Positions 51,296 through 59,861 are shown, counted from the first letter of the stretch. The stretch: 64,000 nucleotides of DNA from Bacillota bacterium (GCA_021799275.1 JAJZAT010000015.1:1-64000); one strand, 5' to 3'. The notes: generated from the sequence alone by a model not told the origin. Numbers and translations are program-made.

Positions 51296-52240
51296 GTGGG
51301 ATACCGCGACGGTGAGCTCAAGATCTTCTCCGGAAGTGCCAATCCGGCCCTGTCCCAGGCCATCGCCCAGCAGATCGGCGTGCCGCTTGGGGACATGCAG
51401 ATCGGGCGCTTCTCGAACGGCGAGGTGCGCGTCATGATCCGCGACAACGTGCGCGGATGCGACGTCTTCGTCATCCAGCCGACCTGCGACCCCGTGAATG
51501 AGAACCTGATGGAGCTCCTCGTGATGCTCGACGCCTTCCGCCGCGCGTCGCCGCAGCGCGTGACGGCGGTCATCCCGTTCTACGGCTACGCGCGCCAGGA
51601 CCGCAAGACGTCTGGACGCGAGCCGATCACGGCCAAGCTGGTGGCGAACCTGCTCACGACGGCCGGCGCGGACCGCATCCTGACCATGGACCTGCACGCG
51701 CCGCAGATCCAGGGATTCTTCGACATCCCGCTCGACCATCTCCTGAGCGTGCCGATCCTCGCGAAGTACTTCCGCGACCTCGGCCTCAAGGACGGCATCA
51801 TCGTCGCGCCGGACGCCGGCGGCGGCAATCGCGCGCGCGATCTTGCCGAAAGGCTGGACATGCCCATCGGCTTCATCGACAAGCGCCGCCCGGAACCAGG
51901 CGTCAGCGAAGTGACGCATGTCATCGGCAAGGTGCGGGACCGCACCTGCATCATGGTCGACGACATGATCGACACTGGCGGCACGATCGCCGCCGCGTCG
52001 GTGGCTCTCCTCGAGCACGGCGCGCGGGAGATCTACGTCGCCTGCACCCATCCGGTGCTCTCGGGGCCGGGCATGGCGCGCCTGCAGGCCGCGCCGATTC
52101 GCGAGGTGGTCGTGACGGACTCGATTCCCCTGCGTGCCGACGCGGGCCAGCGCTTCCGCGTGCTGTCGGTCGCCCCTCTCCTCGGCGAGGCGATCACGCG
52201 CATCCACGAGGACGAGTCGGTTTCGCTGCTCTTCCAATGA
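51296..52240 (+). CDS. prs: Ribose-phosphate pyrophosphokinase
   Basis: Prs makes PRPP from ribose-5-phosphate and ATP. The 314-residue protein has the ATP-binding region YARQDRKTSGREPITAKL, the flexible loop and the PRPP-binding motif VDDMIDTGGTI near residue 220. The substrate loop reads APDAGGGNRARDLA, a less common form of the P-D-x-G-G-x-x-R-A motif. GTG 51296 is the likely start. It feeds PurR, the UbiA-type phosphoribosyltransferase and nucleotide synthesis. Confidence 0.95.
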   Translation: MGYRDGELKIFSGSANPALSQAIAQQIGVPLGDMQIGRFSNGEVRVMIRDNVRGCDVFVIQPTCDPVNENLMELLVMLDAFRRASPQRVTAVIPFYGYARQDRKTSGREPITAKLVANLLTTAGADRILTMDLHAPQIQGFFDIPLDHLLSVPILAKYFRDLGLKDGIIVAPDAGGGNRARDLAERLDMPIGFIDKRRPEPGVSEVTHVIGKVRDRTCIMVDDMIDTGGTIAAASVALLEHGAREIYVACTHPVLSGPGMARLQAAPIREVVVTDSIPLRADAGQRFRVLSVAPLLGEAITRIHEDESVSLLFQ

Positions 52241-52818
52241 GCGGGCCGCCGCGGCTCCTCTGCGGGCTCGGCAACCCGGGACTTGAATACCACGGCACGC
52301 GGCACAACATCGGCTTTCGCGTGCTCGACACCTTTGCGCGCGAAGAGCGCTTCGCCTTCCGCCGCAGCCCGTACCAGGGGTACCTGGCGAAGGGCAGTGG
52401 CCCGTCGCCGCTCTATCTTCTCAAGCCGACCACCTTCATGAATCTTTCGGGGCGATCCGTGCGGCAGGCCGTCCAGGCGCTGGGCATCGCCCCGGAGGAA
52501 GTTCTCTGCGTCTGCGACGACCTCGACCTGCCCACCGGTCAGATCAGGTTGCGTGCCGAAGGCAGCGCAGGTGGGCACAATGGACTGAAGTCCATCATCT
52601 CGGAACTCGGCACCCAGCGATTCGCGCGCCTTAGGATCGGCATCGGCCGGCCGCCGGATGACGACGTGGTGCGGTTCGTGCTCGGGGCAGCCCGCGGTGA
52701 GGACGCGGTGCGCCTCGCGTGGGCGGTGGATCTCGCGGTCGAGTGCCTGCGCACCGCGGCCAGTGAGGGCATCGAGGCGGCCATGAACGCATTCAACGGC
52801 CGCAGCTATCCGGCATAG
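52237..52818 (+). CDS. pth: Peptidyl-tRNA hydrolase
   Basis: Pth releases peptides from peptidyl-tRNA. The 193-residue protein has LLCGLGNPGLEYHGTRHNIGF with the catalytic histidine, KPTTFMNLSG, CDDLDLPTGQIRLR and GSAGGHNGLKSI. The ATG overlaps the prs stop (ATGA). Order prs-pth-mfd follows Bacillus, with ctc and fin missing. Confidence 0.96.
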   Translation: MSGPPRLLCGLGNPGLEYHGTRHNIGFRVLDTFAREERFAFRRSPYQGYLAKGSGPSPLYLLKPTTFMNLSGRSVRQAVQALGIAPEEVLCVCDDLDLPTGQIRLRAEGSAGGHNGLKSIISELGTQRFARLRIGIGRPPDDDVVRFVLGAARGEDAVRLAWAVDLAVECLRTAASEGIEAAMNAFNGRSYPA

Positions 52819-52863
52819 GTAGGGAGTGGCAGCGTCACTTGGCGCTGCGGTGGGGGGACGCGA

Positions 52864-55800
52864 TTGGAGCTCACGGCACTGTGGCACGGTGCCCCTGAGT
52901 ATCGGGCTTTGCGCCAGGGCCTCAGGGGCGCTCCGACAGAACAACTGGTGGTCGGCCTGCAGGGGGCGGAACGCGCCTACCTGGCGGCCGCGCTTTTGCG
53001 TGACCGGCCTGTTCCGGCCCTCTGGCTCCTGCCGTCGCCGCAGGCCGCCGAGCGCCTGCAGGCCGACCTCTCGACGCTCCTGCCCGATCGCGAGGTGCTC
53101 TACTACCCGGAGCGGGAGGTCTTGCCCTTCGAAGTGATCGCCGAGTCCAAGGGCCGCGTCGCAGCCCGTCTGCACGCGCAGTCCAGGCTGCTCGCCAACC
53201 GCGACGTGGTGGTGGTGGCGTCGCTCGAGGCCGCGATCTCGCGCCTGACGCCGCCCGACGTGGCGCGGGCCGCCGCTCTCAGGCTCAAAGCAGGCGATCG
53301 CCTGGACCTCAGGCGCACCGAGGCCGCGCTCGCGAGCCTCGGCTATGTGCGCGAGGAGAGGGTGGACGCGCCTGGGCAGTTCGCGGTGCGCGGCAGCATC
53401 CTCGACGTCTTCGGCCTCGGCGAGAGCGCCCCGGTCCGCGTCGACCTGTTCGACGACGAGGTCGAGAGCCTGCGCACCTTCGACCCGGAGACGCAGAGGT
53501 CGCTCGAAAGCGTCCTGGAGCTCTCGGTCGGCCCCGCGAGCGAACTTGTCCTGTCGGAGCAGGTGGCCCAGCAGGGCATGACCTTGATCCGGCGCGAACT
53601 CGCGCTGCAGATCGCGAGGCTGCGCCGCGCCGAGCGGCCAGACATCGCCGGGCGCCTCGAGGAGCGCATCGGGCACGTCGTCGAGAGCTGGGACGGCATT
53701 CCGGGCGGGCAGGTTGCGGAGCGCTTCCACGCCTTCTTCTACGGCACGGGCGCGAGCCTCGTCGACTACCTGCCGGAGGATGGCCTCGTGCTCATCTCGG
53801 ACCCGGATCGGTCCTGGGAGGCGGCACGAGCCGCGCACCGCCTGGCCCAGGACCGGTCGCTGGCGCTGCTCGGCGAGGGTGCGATGCTCCCCCGTCAGGG
53901 CGAGGTGCTCGTGCCTGAGCCGGATGTCGAGACGGCGCTCAGGCGTCATCACCGCATTGCCTTCACGATCCTGGCGCGGCGCATCGGCCAGTCGACGCTC
54001 GGCAGCGTCGTCTCGATCGCGTCGCGGCCGGTGGAGAACTTCCAGGGCCAATGGCCGCTCTTCCTCAAGGAGCTCGAGCGGCATCGCGACGGCGGCTATC
54101 GCGTCGTGCTGCTCGCGTCGACCCCCGAGCGCCACCTGCGTCTGCGCCAGGAACTCCAGAAGAACGGGGTGCAGCCGCGGGAGGCCACCCTGGTCGACGC
54201 GCCCGAGCCAGGCGAAGTGCTGCTGGCGCCCGCCGCCCTGCAAAGCGGCTTTCACCTGCCGGGTCTCGCGCTCTGGCTTCTGAGCGACGGCGAGGTGTTC
54301 GGCCGCGAGAAGCGCCGGACCGTCCGGCCGAGGAGCGCGGAAGAGGGCCAGAAGCGCTTGCGCAGCACGGCGGAGCTCAGGCCGGGCGACTACGTCGTCC
54401 ACGTCCATCATGGCATCGGCCGCTACCTCGGCATGCGCGCGATGGAGATCGAGGGCGTGCGCAAGGAGTACCTCCACCTCAGCTACGCCCAGGGCGACAA
54501 GCTCTACGTGCCGGTGGACCAGATCGACCTTGTCCAGAAGTACGTCGGCCAGGAGGGGCAGGAGCCGCGCCTCTACCGGCTGGGCGGCAACGACTGGCAC
54601 AAGGTGAAGGCGCGCGTCCAGACGTCGGTACGCGAGATGGCCGCGGAACTCCTCGAGATCTACGCACGCCGCGAGGCGACACCAGGCCACGCCTTCTCGC
54701 CGGACGGCGAGTGGATGCAGAAGCTCGAGGACGCCTTTCCCTACGAGGAGACGCCGGATCAGCGCAGAGCGATCGAGGAGGTCAAGCGGGACCTCGAGCG
54801 CTCGCGGCCGATGGACAGGCTGCTCTGTGGCGACGTCGGCTACGGCAAGACGGAAGTGGCCGTGCGCGCGGCCTTCAAGGTGGCGCTCGACGGGCGGCAG
54901 GTGGCGGTGCTGGTGCCGACGACGATTCTCGCCCAGCAGCACTTCAACACCTTCCAGCAGCGCTTCGCCGGATTCCCGGTCGAGGTGGAGATCCTGTCGC
55001 GCTTCAGGAGCCCCAAGGAGCAGGCCGACGTCATGAGGCGCCTCAGGCGCGGCAGCATCGACGTGCTGATCGGCACGCACCGCCTTCTGGCGCAGGACGT
55101 CCAGTTCCATGACCTCGGTCTCGTCGTCGTGGACGAGGAGCAGCGCTTCGGCGTGCGCCACAAGGAGCGGCTCAAGGCCCTGCGGGCCAGTGTCGACGTC
55201 CTGACGCTCACGGCCACGCCGATTCCGCGCACCCTGCACATGGGCCTCGTCGGCCTCAGGGACCTCTCGACGATCGATACGCCGCCCGAGGACCGTTTCC
55301 CCGTGCAGACGTACGTCGCCGAATGGGGCGAGGAGCTCGTCCAGGACGCCCTGAGGCGCGAACTGGGACGCGGCGGCCAGGTGTTCTACGTCCACAACCG
55401 CGTGCAGACGATCGAGGCGGCGCAGCTGATGCTGCAGCGTCTCGTGCCGGAGGCGCGGGTCGCCGTCGCGCATGGCCAGATGCCGGAGCACGTGCTCGAG
55501 CAGACGATGCAACGCTTCCTCGACGGGGAGTACGACGTGCTTCTCTCCACGACGATCATCGAGTCCGGGCTCGACATGCCGCGGGTCAACACCCTGATCG
55601 TGGAGGATGCGGACAGGCTCGGACTGTCGCAACTCTACCAGCTGCGCGGCCGCATCGGCCGCTCGAACCGGCTTGCCTACGCCTACTTCACGTACCGCCG
55701 CGACCAGGTGCTGAGCGAGGTGGCCGAGAAGCGGCTCGAGGCCATCAGGGAGTTCACCGAGTTCGGTTCCGGCTTCAAGCTCGCGATGCGGGACCTCGAG

Positions 55801-56388
55801 ATCCGTGGCGCGGGGAACATCCTCGGCGCGGAGCAGCACGGCTTCATCGTCGACGTCGGCTTCGACCTCTACAGCCAGATGCTCGAGGAGGCCGTGCACG
55901 AGCTGAGGGGCGAGGCGCAGCCAGAGCACCACCTGCCGTCCCTCGACCTGCCGGTGGACGCCTTCGTGCCGGCCGACTATGTGCAGGACCCCCGTCAGAA
56001 GGTCGAGATCTACAAGCGCCTCGCGGCGGCCCAGGACGCTCAGGAGGTCCAGGACCTCTACGAGGAGGTGGAAGACCGTTTCGGCCAACTGCCGGAGCCG
56101 GTCCAAAGTCTCTTCCGCGTCGCGGGCATCCGCCTGCGCGGCGAGGAGCTCGCCGTTGGCGGCATCCGGCGCGAGCGAGGGGAAGTGGTACTGAGCATGC
56201 GTAGCCTCGGCGCCGTGTCGCGCGAGCGGCTCAAGGAACTGCCGGTGCGGTATCGCGGGCGGGCGACGGTCTTCGCGGGGCAGAGCCCCTATGTGGCCCT
56301 CAGACTGCCGGGAGCCTCGGGTCCCGAGATGCTGACCGCGATCGAGGAGCTCTTCGACTTCCTACAGCCGAGCCAGGCGACCGCTTGA
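52864..56388 (+). CDS. mfd: Transcription-repair coupling factor
   Basis: Mfd removes stalled RNA polymerase and recruits UvrA. The 1174-residue protein has a UvrB-like N-terminal module, a CarD-like RNA-polymerase-interacting domain (PGDYVVHVHHGIGRYLG, near 510), a RecG-like helicase with Walker A GDVGYGKT at 656-663 and DEEQ at D757, and a TRCF C-terminal domain (VEIYKRLAAAQD). The TTG start at 52864 follows GGTGGGGGGACG. Confidence 0.97.
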   Translation: MELTALWHGAPEYRALRQGLRGAPTEQLVVGLQGAERAYLAAALLRDRPVPALWLLPSPQAAERLQADLSTLLPDREVLYYPEREVLPFEVIAESKGRVAARLHAQSRLLANRDVVVVASLEAAISRLTPPDVARAAALRLKAGDRLDLRRTEAALASLGYVREERVDAPGQFAVRGSILDVFGLGESAPVRVDLFDDEVESLRTFDPETQRSLESVLELSVGPASELVLSEQVAQQGMTLIRRELALQIARLRRAERPDIAGRLEERIGHVVESWDGIPGGQVAERFHAFFYGTGASLVDYLPEDGLVLISDPDRSWEAARAAHRLAQDRSLALLGEGAMLPRQGEVLVPEPDVETALRRHHRIAFTILARRIGQSTLGSVVSIASRPVENFQGQWPLFLKELERHRDGGYRVVLLASTPERHLRLRQELQKNGVQPREATLVDAPEPGEVLLAPAALQSGFHLPGLALWLLSDGEVFGREKRRTVRPRSAEEGQKRLRSTAELRPGDYVVHVHHGIGRYLGMRAMEIEGVRKEYLHLSYAQGDKLYVPVDQIDLVQKYVGQEGQEPRLYRLGGNDWHKVKARVQTSVREMAAELLEIYARREATPGHAFSPDGEWMQKLEDAFPYEETPDQRRAIEEVKRDLERSRPMDRLLCGDVGYGKTEVAVRAAFKVALDGRQVAVLVPTTILAQQHFNTFQQRFAGFPVEVEILSRFRSPKEQADVMRRLRRGSIDVLIGTHRLLAQDVQFHDLGLVVVDEEQRFGVRHKERLKALRASVDVLTLTATPIPRTLHMGLVGLRDLSTIDTPPEDRFPVQTYVAEWGEELVQDALRRELGRGGQVFYVHNRVQTIEAAQLMLQRLVPEARVAVAHGQMPEHVLEQTMQRFLDGEYDVLLSTTIIESGLDMPRVNTLIVEDADRLGLSQLYQLRGRIGRSNRLAYAYFTYRRDQVLSEVAEKRLEAIREFTEFGSGFKLAMRDLEIRGAGNILGAEQHGFIVDVGFDLYSQMLEEAVHELRGEAQPEHHLPSLDLPVDAFVPADYVQDPRQKVEIYKRLAAAQDAQEVQDLYEEVEDRFGQLPEPVQSLFRVAGIRLRGEELAVGGIRRERGEVVLSMRSLGAVSRERLKELPVRYRGRATVFAGQSPYVALRLPGASGPEMLTAIEELFDFLQPSQATA

Positions 56389-56523
56389 GAAAATTGTCGG
56401 ATCTTGACGGCTTGACCCCCTGAAAGGCGCTTTGAACCTCGAAATCTGTAGCAAGCCTGCCGACCGGCCTCCGGACGAGGAGGACGGGCCTTAGGTGTTG
56501 CCTGCAGGAACTGGAAAAATCCT

Positions 56524-56554
56524 GCATAGGGCGCATGGGGGCTAAATATACTAC
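56524..56554 (+). promoter_or_regulatory. Sigma-G/F-like promoter of spoVT
   Basis: TGCATA (56524-56529), an 18-base spacer and TATACTA (56548-56554) resemble the forespore sigma consensus (TGAATA and CATACTA). The gene downstream is spoVT, which is sigma-G controlled in Bacillus. A sigma-A reading is less good. The start site would be about 56561, 28 bases before the GTG. Confidence 0.65.
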
Positions 56555-56588
56555 GGTTGGCAAAACTACCGGCCGAGGGGGGAGCAGG

Positions 56589-57146
56589 GTGAAGGCTACC
56601 GGAATCGTTCGCCGCATCGACGATCTCGGCCGAGTGGTGATTCCCAAGGAGATCCGTCGTACCTTGCGGATCAGGGATGGCGACCCGCTCGAGATCTTCG
56701 TGGATCGCGACGGCGAAGTGATCCTCAAGAAGTACTCGCCGATCGGTGAGCTTGGCGAATTCGCCAAGGAGTACGCAGACTCCCTGAACGAGGCGGTCGG
56801 GCACATCGCCGTGATCGCCGACCGCGACGCAGTCATCGCCGTCGCCGGCGCTCCGAAGAAGGAGTTCCTCAACAAGGCGGTAGGGTCCCTGACGGAACGC
56901 TGCATGGAAGACCGGCAGGTGTACGTCGGACCGAGGCCTGGCGAGAAGCCGAAGGGCGCCCTCATCGGCGACGACGAGGACGAGACGCGCTTCACGTCCA
57001 TGGTGGTGGCTCCGATCATCGCCGAAGGCGACCCGATTGGCGCGGTCATCCTCTGCACGAAGGAACCGAATGTGCAGATGGGCGACATGGAGCGCAAGCT
57101 GGCCGAAACGGCCGCCGGGTTCCTCGGCAAGCAGATGGAGCAGTAA
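56589..57146 (+). CDS. spoVT: Stage V sporulation regulator SpoVT
   Basis: SpoVT is an AbrB-type DNA-binding regulator active in the forespore. The 185-residue protein has the AbrB swapped-hairpin domain (VKATGIVRRIDDLGRVVIPK, RTLRIRDGDPLEIF) at 1-50 and a GAF-like C-terminal domain. GTG 56589 follows GGGGAGCAGG and matches the known start; an earlier ATG at 56535 is less likely. Presence of this gene supports sporulation in the host. It is followed by a terminator. Confidence 0.96.
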   Translation: MKATGIVRRIDDLGRVVIPKEIRRTLRIRDGDPLEIFVDRDGEVILKKYSPIGELGEFAKEYADSLNEAVGHIAVIADRDAVIAVAGAPKKEFLNKAVGSLTERCMEDRQVYVGPRPGEKPKGALIGDDEDETRFTSMVVAPIIAEGDPIGAVILCTKEPNVQMGDMERKLAETAAGFLGKQMEQ

Positions 57147-57169
57147 GCAGTAGCAGCGTGCGTGAAAAC

Positions 57170-57202
57170 GAGGGGAGCGGCGCCCTGGGCGCAGCTCCCC
57201 TC
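57170..57202 (+). terminator. Terminator after spoVT
   Basis: GAGGGGAGC pairs with GCTCCCCTC, enclosing a second GGCGC/GCGCC-type stem. It lies 23 bases after the spoVT stop, with CTCTAT following. Confidence 0.75.
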
Positions 57203-57236
57203 CTCTATGTGGATTGGGGTGGGGCCGGGTCACGTT

Positions 57237-57363
57237 GACGGCAGGCAGTCTACCTTCATCCTGATCACGAACGATGAGCGGCGTTCCACCAAAGATCTCT
57301 TCCTTGCCTATCGAGGGCAAGCCAGTGTAGAGGCCGCCTTCCGCTGGCTCAAAGGGCCGGTGC
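57237..57363 (+). pseudogene. Fragment of a DDE transposase (IS1634/IS4-like)
   Basis: About 42 codons read STFILITNDERRSTKDLFL, then AYRGQASVEAAFRWLKGPV. This is the region around the catalytic glutamate in IS1634-like transposases (F-x-L-x-T-N, then Y-x-x-Q-x-x-V-E-x-x-F-R-x-L-K). The frame continues open into the LysR gene, but no transposase sequence is seen on either side, so it is a dead scrap left by an old insertion between spoVT and the LysR gene. Confidence 0.6.
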
Positions 57364-57466
57364 GCGCGTCGCCGCGTCGTGGTACCCGCGGATGCGCCCT
57401 CCGTCTGGAGCGGGCGGGCGCCCGGCCGCGAACTTGTAGAGCCAACGCTCCCCTAACTGAGCATCG

Positions 57467-57472
57467 TATAAT
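57467..57472 (+). promoter_or_regulatory. Perfect -10 box upstream of the LysR gene
   Basis: TATAAT lies about 75 bases before the LysR start, in a GC-rich setting. No convincing -35 is found 16-19 bases upstream, so an activated or extended promoter is possible. Confidence 0.4.
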
Positions 57473-57545
57473 GTGTCCACCGGTCGGCATGCTTGCGGCT
57501 GCGGGGCCTGGGCCGCCGAGCGCGCGCTGCGGAGGAGGAACTGTA

Positions 57546-58433
57546 CTGGATCCCCGCTTGATTGCATTTTTGGCGGTCGCGCGCGAAGGTCAGCTGACCG
57601 AGGCTGCGCGGCAGATCAACATGTCGGTGTCGAACGTAAGCCAGCAGATCACGTCGCTCGAGGCCGATTTCGGCGCGCAACTCTTTATTCGCACGAATCG
57701 CGGCGCCACACTCTCTCCAGCCGGCGAGTCCCTGCGCAAGTACGCGGAAGGCATTGAGGCGGATTGGCGGCTTGCCTTTCGCGAGGTGCATCGCGTCGCC
57801 GAAGGTGAGGAGGCCGTGCACGTCGCCGCGTCCCACACCGTGCTCGAGGTGTTTCTTCCTCGTCCGCTGGGGCTTTTCCGGCGCCGCTATCCTGCGGTGC
57901 AGGTCAGGCTGACACTCGACAACAGTGCCGGTGTGCTGGCGCAGGTCGAGACCGGGCAGGTGGATTTCGGCATCGTCGAGAGTCGCCTAGGGCGGGCGCG
58001 AGACCTGCATGTGACGAACCTTTGGAAAGATCAGCTCGGCCTGATCGTCAGCGCCAACCACCCGTTCGCCGGGCGCACCGAGGTGAGTTTTGCGGAGCTC
58101 GCCCAGCAGGACCTCATCGTGCGTGAGGAGGGCTCTGGAACCCGGCGGATCCTCGAATCCGCGCTGCACGCCGTCGACCATGACCTCAGCGAACTGCGCG
58201 TGATCATGGAACTGTCCTCTGTGCGCGCCATCGTCGCCATGGTGCGCAACGACGTCGGGGCCAGCGTGCTCTCGTACACCCTCGCGGACGACCCGCAGAA
58301 CTCCGTCTGCTTTGTGCCTCTCCCGGAACTGCGCCTCCACCGCCAGATCTACCTCATCAGCAGGAATCCCGCCGAGCAGGGCCTAGCCGCCCGCGAACTG
58401 ATCGCAGAACTTCGCAGGGACAGCCAGAGGTAG
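57546..58433 (+). CDS. LysR-type transcriptional regulator
   Basis: The 295-residue regulator has a winged HTH at its start (LIAFLAVAREGQLTEAARQINMS, SVSNVSQQI, LFIRTNRGATLSPAGE) and a substrate-binding domain after residue 90 (PLGLFRRRYPAVQV, VDFGIVES, LIVREEGSGTRRILE). The best ribosome-binding site (GGAGGAGGAAC) is 5 bases before a CTG at 57546; TTG 57558 is the alternative. The binding-domain pattern is that of CysL/CbbR-type proteins. A palindrome just past the gene precedes the TDT transporter, which is the likely target. Confidence 0.85.
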   Translation: MDPRLIAFLAVAREGQLTEAARQINMSVSNVSQQITSLEADFGAQLFIRTNRGATLSPAGESLRKYAEGIEADWRLAFREVHRVAEGEEAVHVAASHTVLEVFLPRPLGLFRRRYPAVQVRLTLDNSAGVLAQVETGQVDFGIVESRLGRARDLHVTNLWKDQLGLIVSANHPFAGRTEVSFAELAQQDLIVREEGSGTRRILESALHAVDHDLSELRVIMELSSVRAIVAMVRNDVGASVLSYTLADDPQNSVCFVPLPELRLHRQIYLISRNPAEQGLAARELIAELRRDSQR

Positions 58434-58501
58434 CGCGCAGAGCATTTTGAACAGAACTGAAAGCACCTTGGCAACGCTCGTATGTTGCGCCCCCCGCCGC
58501 C

Positions 58502-58518
58502 TGCCACAATTGGTGGCA
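58502..58518 (+). promoter_or_regulatory. Palindromic LysR-type operator
   Basis: TGCCACAATTGGTGGCA: perfect 6-base arms (TGCCAC/GTGGCA) around 5 bases. It lies 22 bases before the transporter start codon and 68 after the LysR stop. LysR proteins bind interrupted dyads of this size containing a T-N11-A core. Confidence 0.6.
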
Positions 58519-58539
58519 AACATGGCGGGAGGCCGTACA

Positions 58540-59604
58540 TTGGGCAACTGCAGGCGATTCACTCCGAACTGGTTCACCGTGGGCATGGGTACGGGGATCA
58601 CCGCGCTGGGCGCCTATACGATGCCGGGAGGTCCCCTTTGGCTCAAGGATGCGGGCACGGCGCTCTGGCTTTTGAACATCGTCTTCGTGACGCTGTTCTT
58701 CGCGCTTTTCATCTGCCGTGCGCTCTCGGATCGCGGCGGAACGCGGGAGATCCTGCACGATCCTGTGCAGTCGATGTTCCTCGGCGCCATCCCGATGGCG
58801 TTGACGACGGTCGTCAACGGCTTTGTCGACATGGGCATCCCACTCTTCGGTCCCGGATCGCTCACTATCGCCTACGACCTCTGGATCGTCAACGTGGCGC
58901 TGGCTGTCGCCTCCGGAATCGTCGTTCCGTACATGATGTTCCTGAGCCATGACCACCGGCTTGACCGAATGACCGCCGTTTGGCTGATGCCGGTCGTGCC
59001 GGCGGAGGTCACGGCGGCGAGCGGCGGCCTCCTCGTGCCGCATCTTCTCTCCCTGGGCCTCGAGCGGACGATCACCGTCGTCAGCATGGTGCAATGGGCC
59101 CTCAGCGTGCCCATCGCCTTCCTGATCCTCGGCGTGCTCTTCCTGCGGCTCGTGCTGCACAAGCTGCCGCCGAGCGAAATGGCCATCTCCACCTGGATCT
59201 CTCTTGGAACGCTCGGCACTGGCGTCATGGGACTCATCGACCTTGGCCGCCAGATGCCGCTCCTCTTCGGCGCCGTCGGCCACGGCATGTACGGCGGAGC
59301 GGTGCTCGGCGCCCTTGCCCTCTGGGGTTTCGGCACCTGGTGGCTCGTGATGAGCATGCTCTTCACCGTCCACTATGCGCGCCGCGGTCTCCCCTTCAAC
59401 CTCGGCTGGTGGGGCCTCACCTTCCCGCTCGGCGTCTTCACTGCGGGGACGAACTTCCTCTACGCGGCGCTCAAGGTTCCGATGCTCGAAGTCTTCGCAG
59501 TGGCGTTCTTCCTGCTGCTCGCGTCGTTCTGGGCGCTCGTCGCCACGCGAACGCTCTGGCACCTCCTCCCGGTCCGGCGTCTCTTAGCCACTGCGGCCGA
59601 CTGA
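58540..59604 (+). CDS. TDT-family transporter (TehA/Ssu1/Mae1-like)
   Basis: The 354-residue protein has about ten membrane helices and the TDT opening NWFTVGMGTGITA. Members export sulfite or tellurite-related anions, or C4-dicarboxylates; SLAC1 anion channels share the fold. Near the end, PFNLGWWGLTFPLGVFT is a conserved pore helix of the family. TTG 58540 is preferred because GGGAGG lies 7 bases upstream; two earlier in-frame starts exist. The LysR gene upstream and its palindrome suggest induction by the exported anion, possibly sulfite. Confidence 0.85.
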   Translation: MGNCRRFTPNWFTVGMGTGITALGAYTMPGGPLWLKDAGTALWLLNIVFVTLFFALFICRALSDRGGTREILHDPVQSMFLGAIPMALTTVVNGFVDMGIPLFGPGSLTIAYDLWIVNVALAVASGIVVPYMMFLSHDHRLDRMTAVWLMPVVPAEVTAASGGLLVPHLLSLGLERTITVVSMVQWALSVPIAFLILGVLFLRLVLHKLPPSEMAISTWISLGTLGTGVMGLIDLGRQMPLLFGAVGHGMYGGAVLGALALWGFGTWWLVMSMLFTVHYARRGLPFNLGWWGLTFPLGVFTAGTNFLYAALKVPMLEVFAVAFFLLLASFWALVATRTLWHLLPVRRLLATAAD

Positions 59605-59631
59605 ACGCGCCCACGAAGCGGCGGGCAAGCA

Positions 59632-59792
59632 GCACTCGCGCTTGTCATCGCCCACCGGTTTTCCACGATCCGGAGCACTGAGCGTATGGTCGTCGTGGCA
59701 ACGGTGTTCTGGCCGAACAAGGCACGCACGAGGAGCTCATGGCGAGCGGAGGTGTCTACGCGAGCCTACATGTCCACGCCATCAGCGTTTAG
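59632..59792 (+). pseudogene. Frameshifted C-terminus of an ABC exporter
   Basis: Reading from 59632, ALALVIAHRFSTIRSTERMVVV is the H-loop region of ABC exporter ATPases (V-I-A-H-R-L-S-T). The sequence then shifts to another frame, where GVLAEQGTHEELMASGGVY matches the usual end of such ATPases, ending at TAG 59792. A one-base shift near 59700 separates the two. Everything upstream of the H-loop is gone. It is a remnant of an MsbA/LmrA-type gene. Confidence 0.7.
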
Positions 59793-59802
59793 CGAGGAAC
59801 TA

Positions 59803-59840
59803 ACAAGCCGGGCCACCCGTGACAGGGTGGCCCGGCTTGT
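59803..59840. terminator. 16-bp perfect hairpin between the convergent units
   Basis: ACAAGCCGGGCCACCC pairs exactly with GGGTGGCCCGGCTTGT over a 6-base loop. It lies 21 bases past the acyl-CoA synthetase stop and can end transcription from both sides. Confidence 0.85.
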
Positions 59841-59861
59841 CCATGCCCCCTGGCCGGTCGG

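Noticed and set aside
52033-56106. Minus-strand open frame of 1357 codons opposite mfd
   Set aside because: It is the codon-position shadow of mfd, pth and prs in GC-rich DNA; its protein is Arg/Ala/His/Asp-rich without any domain.
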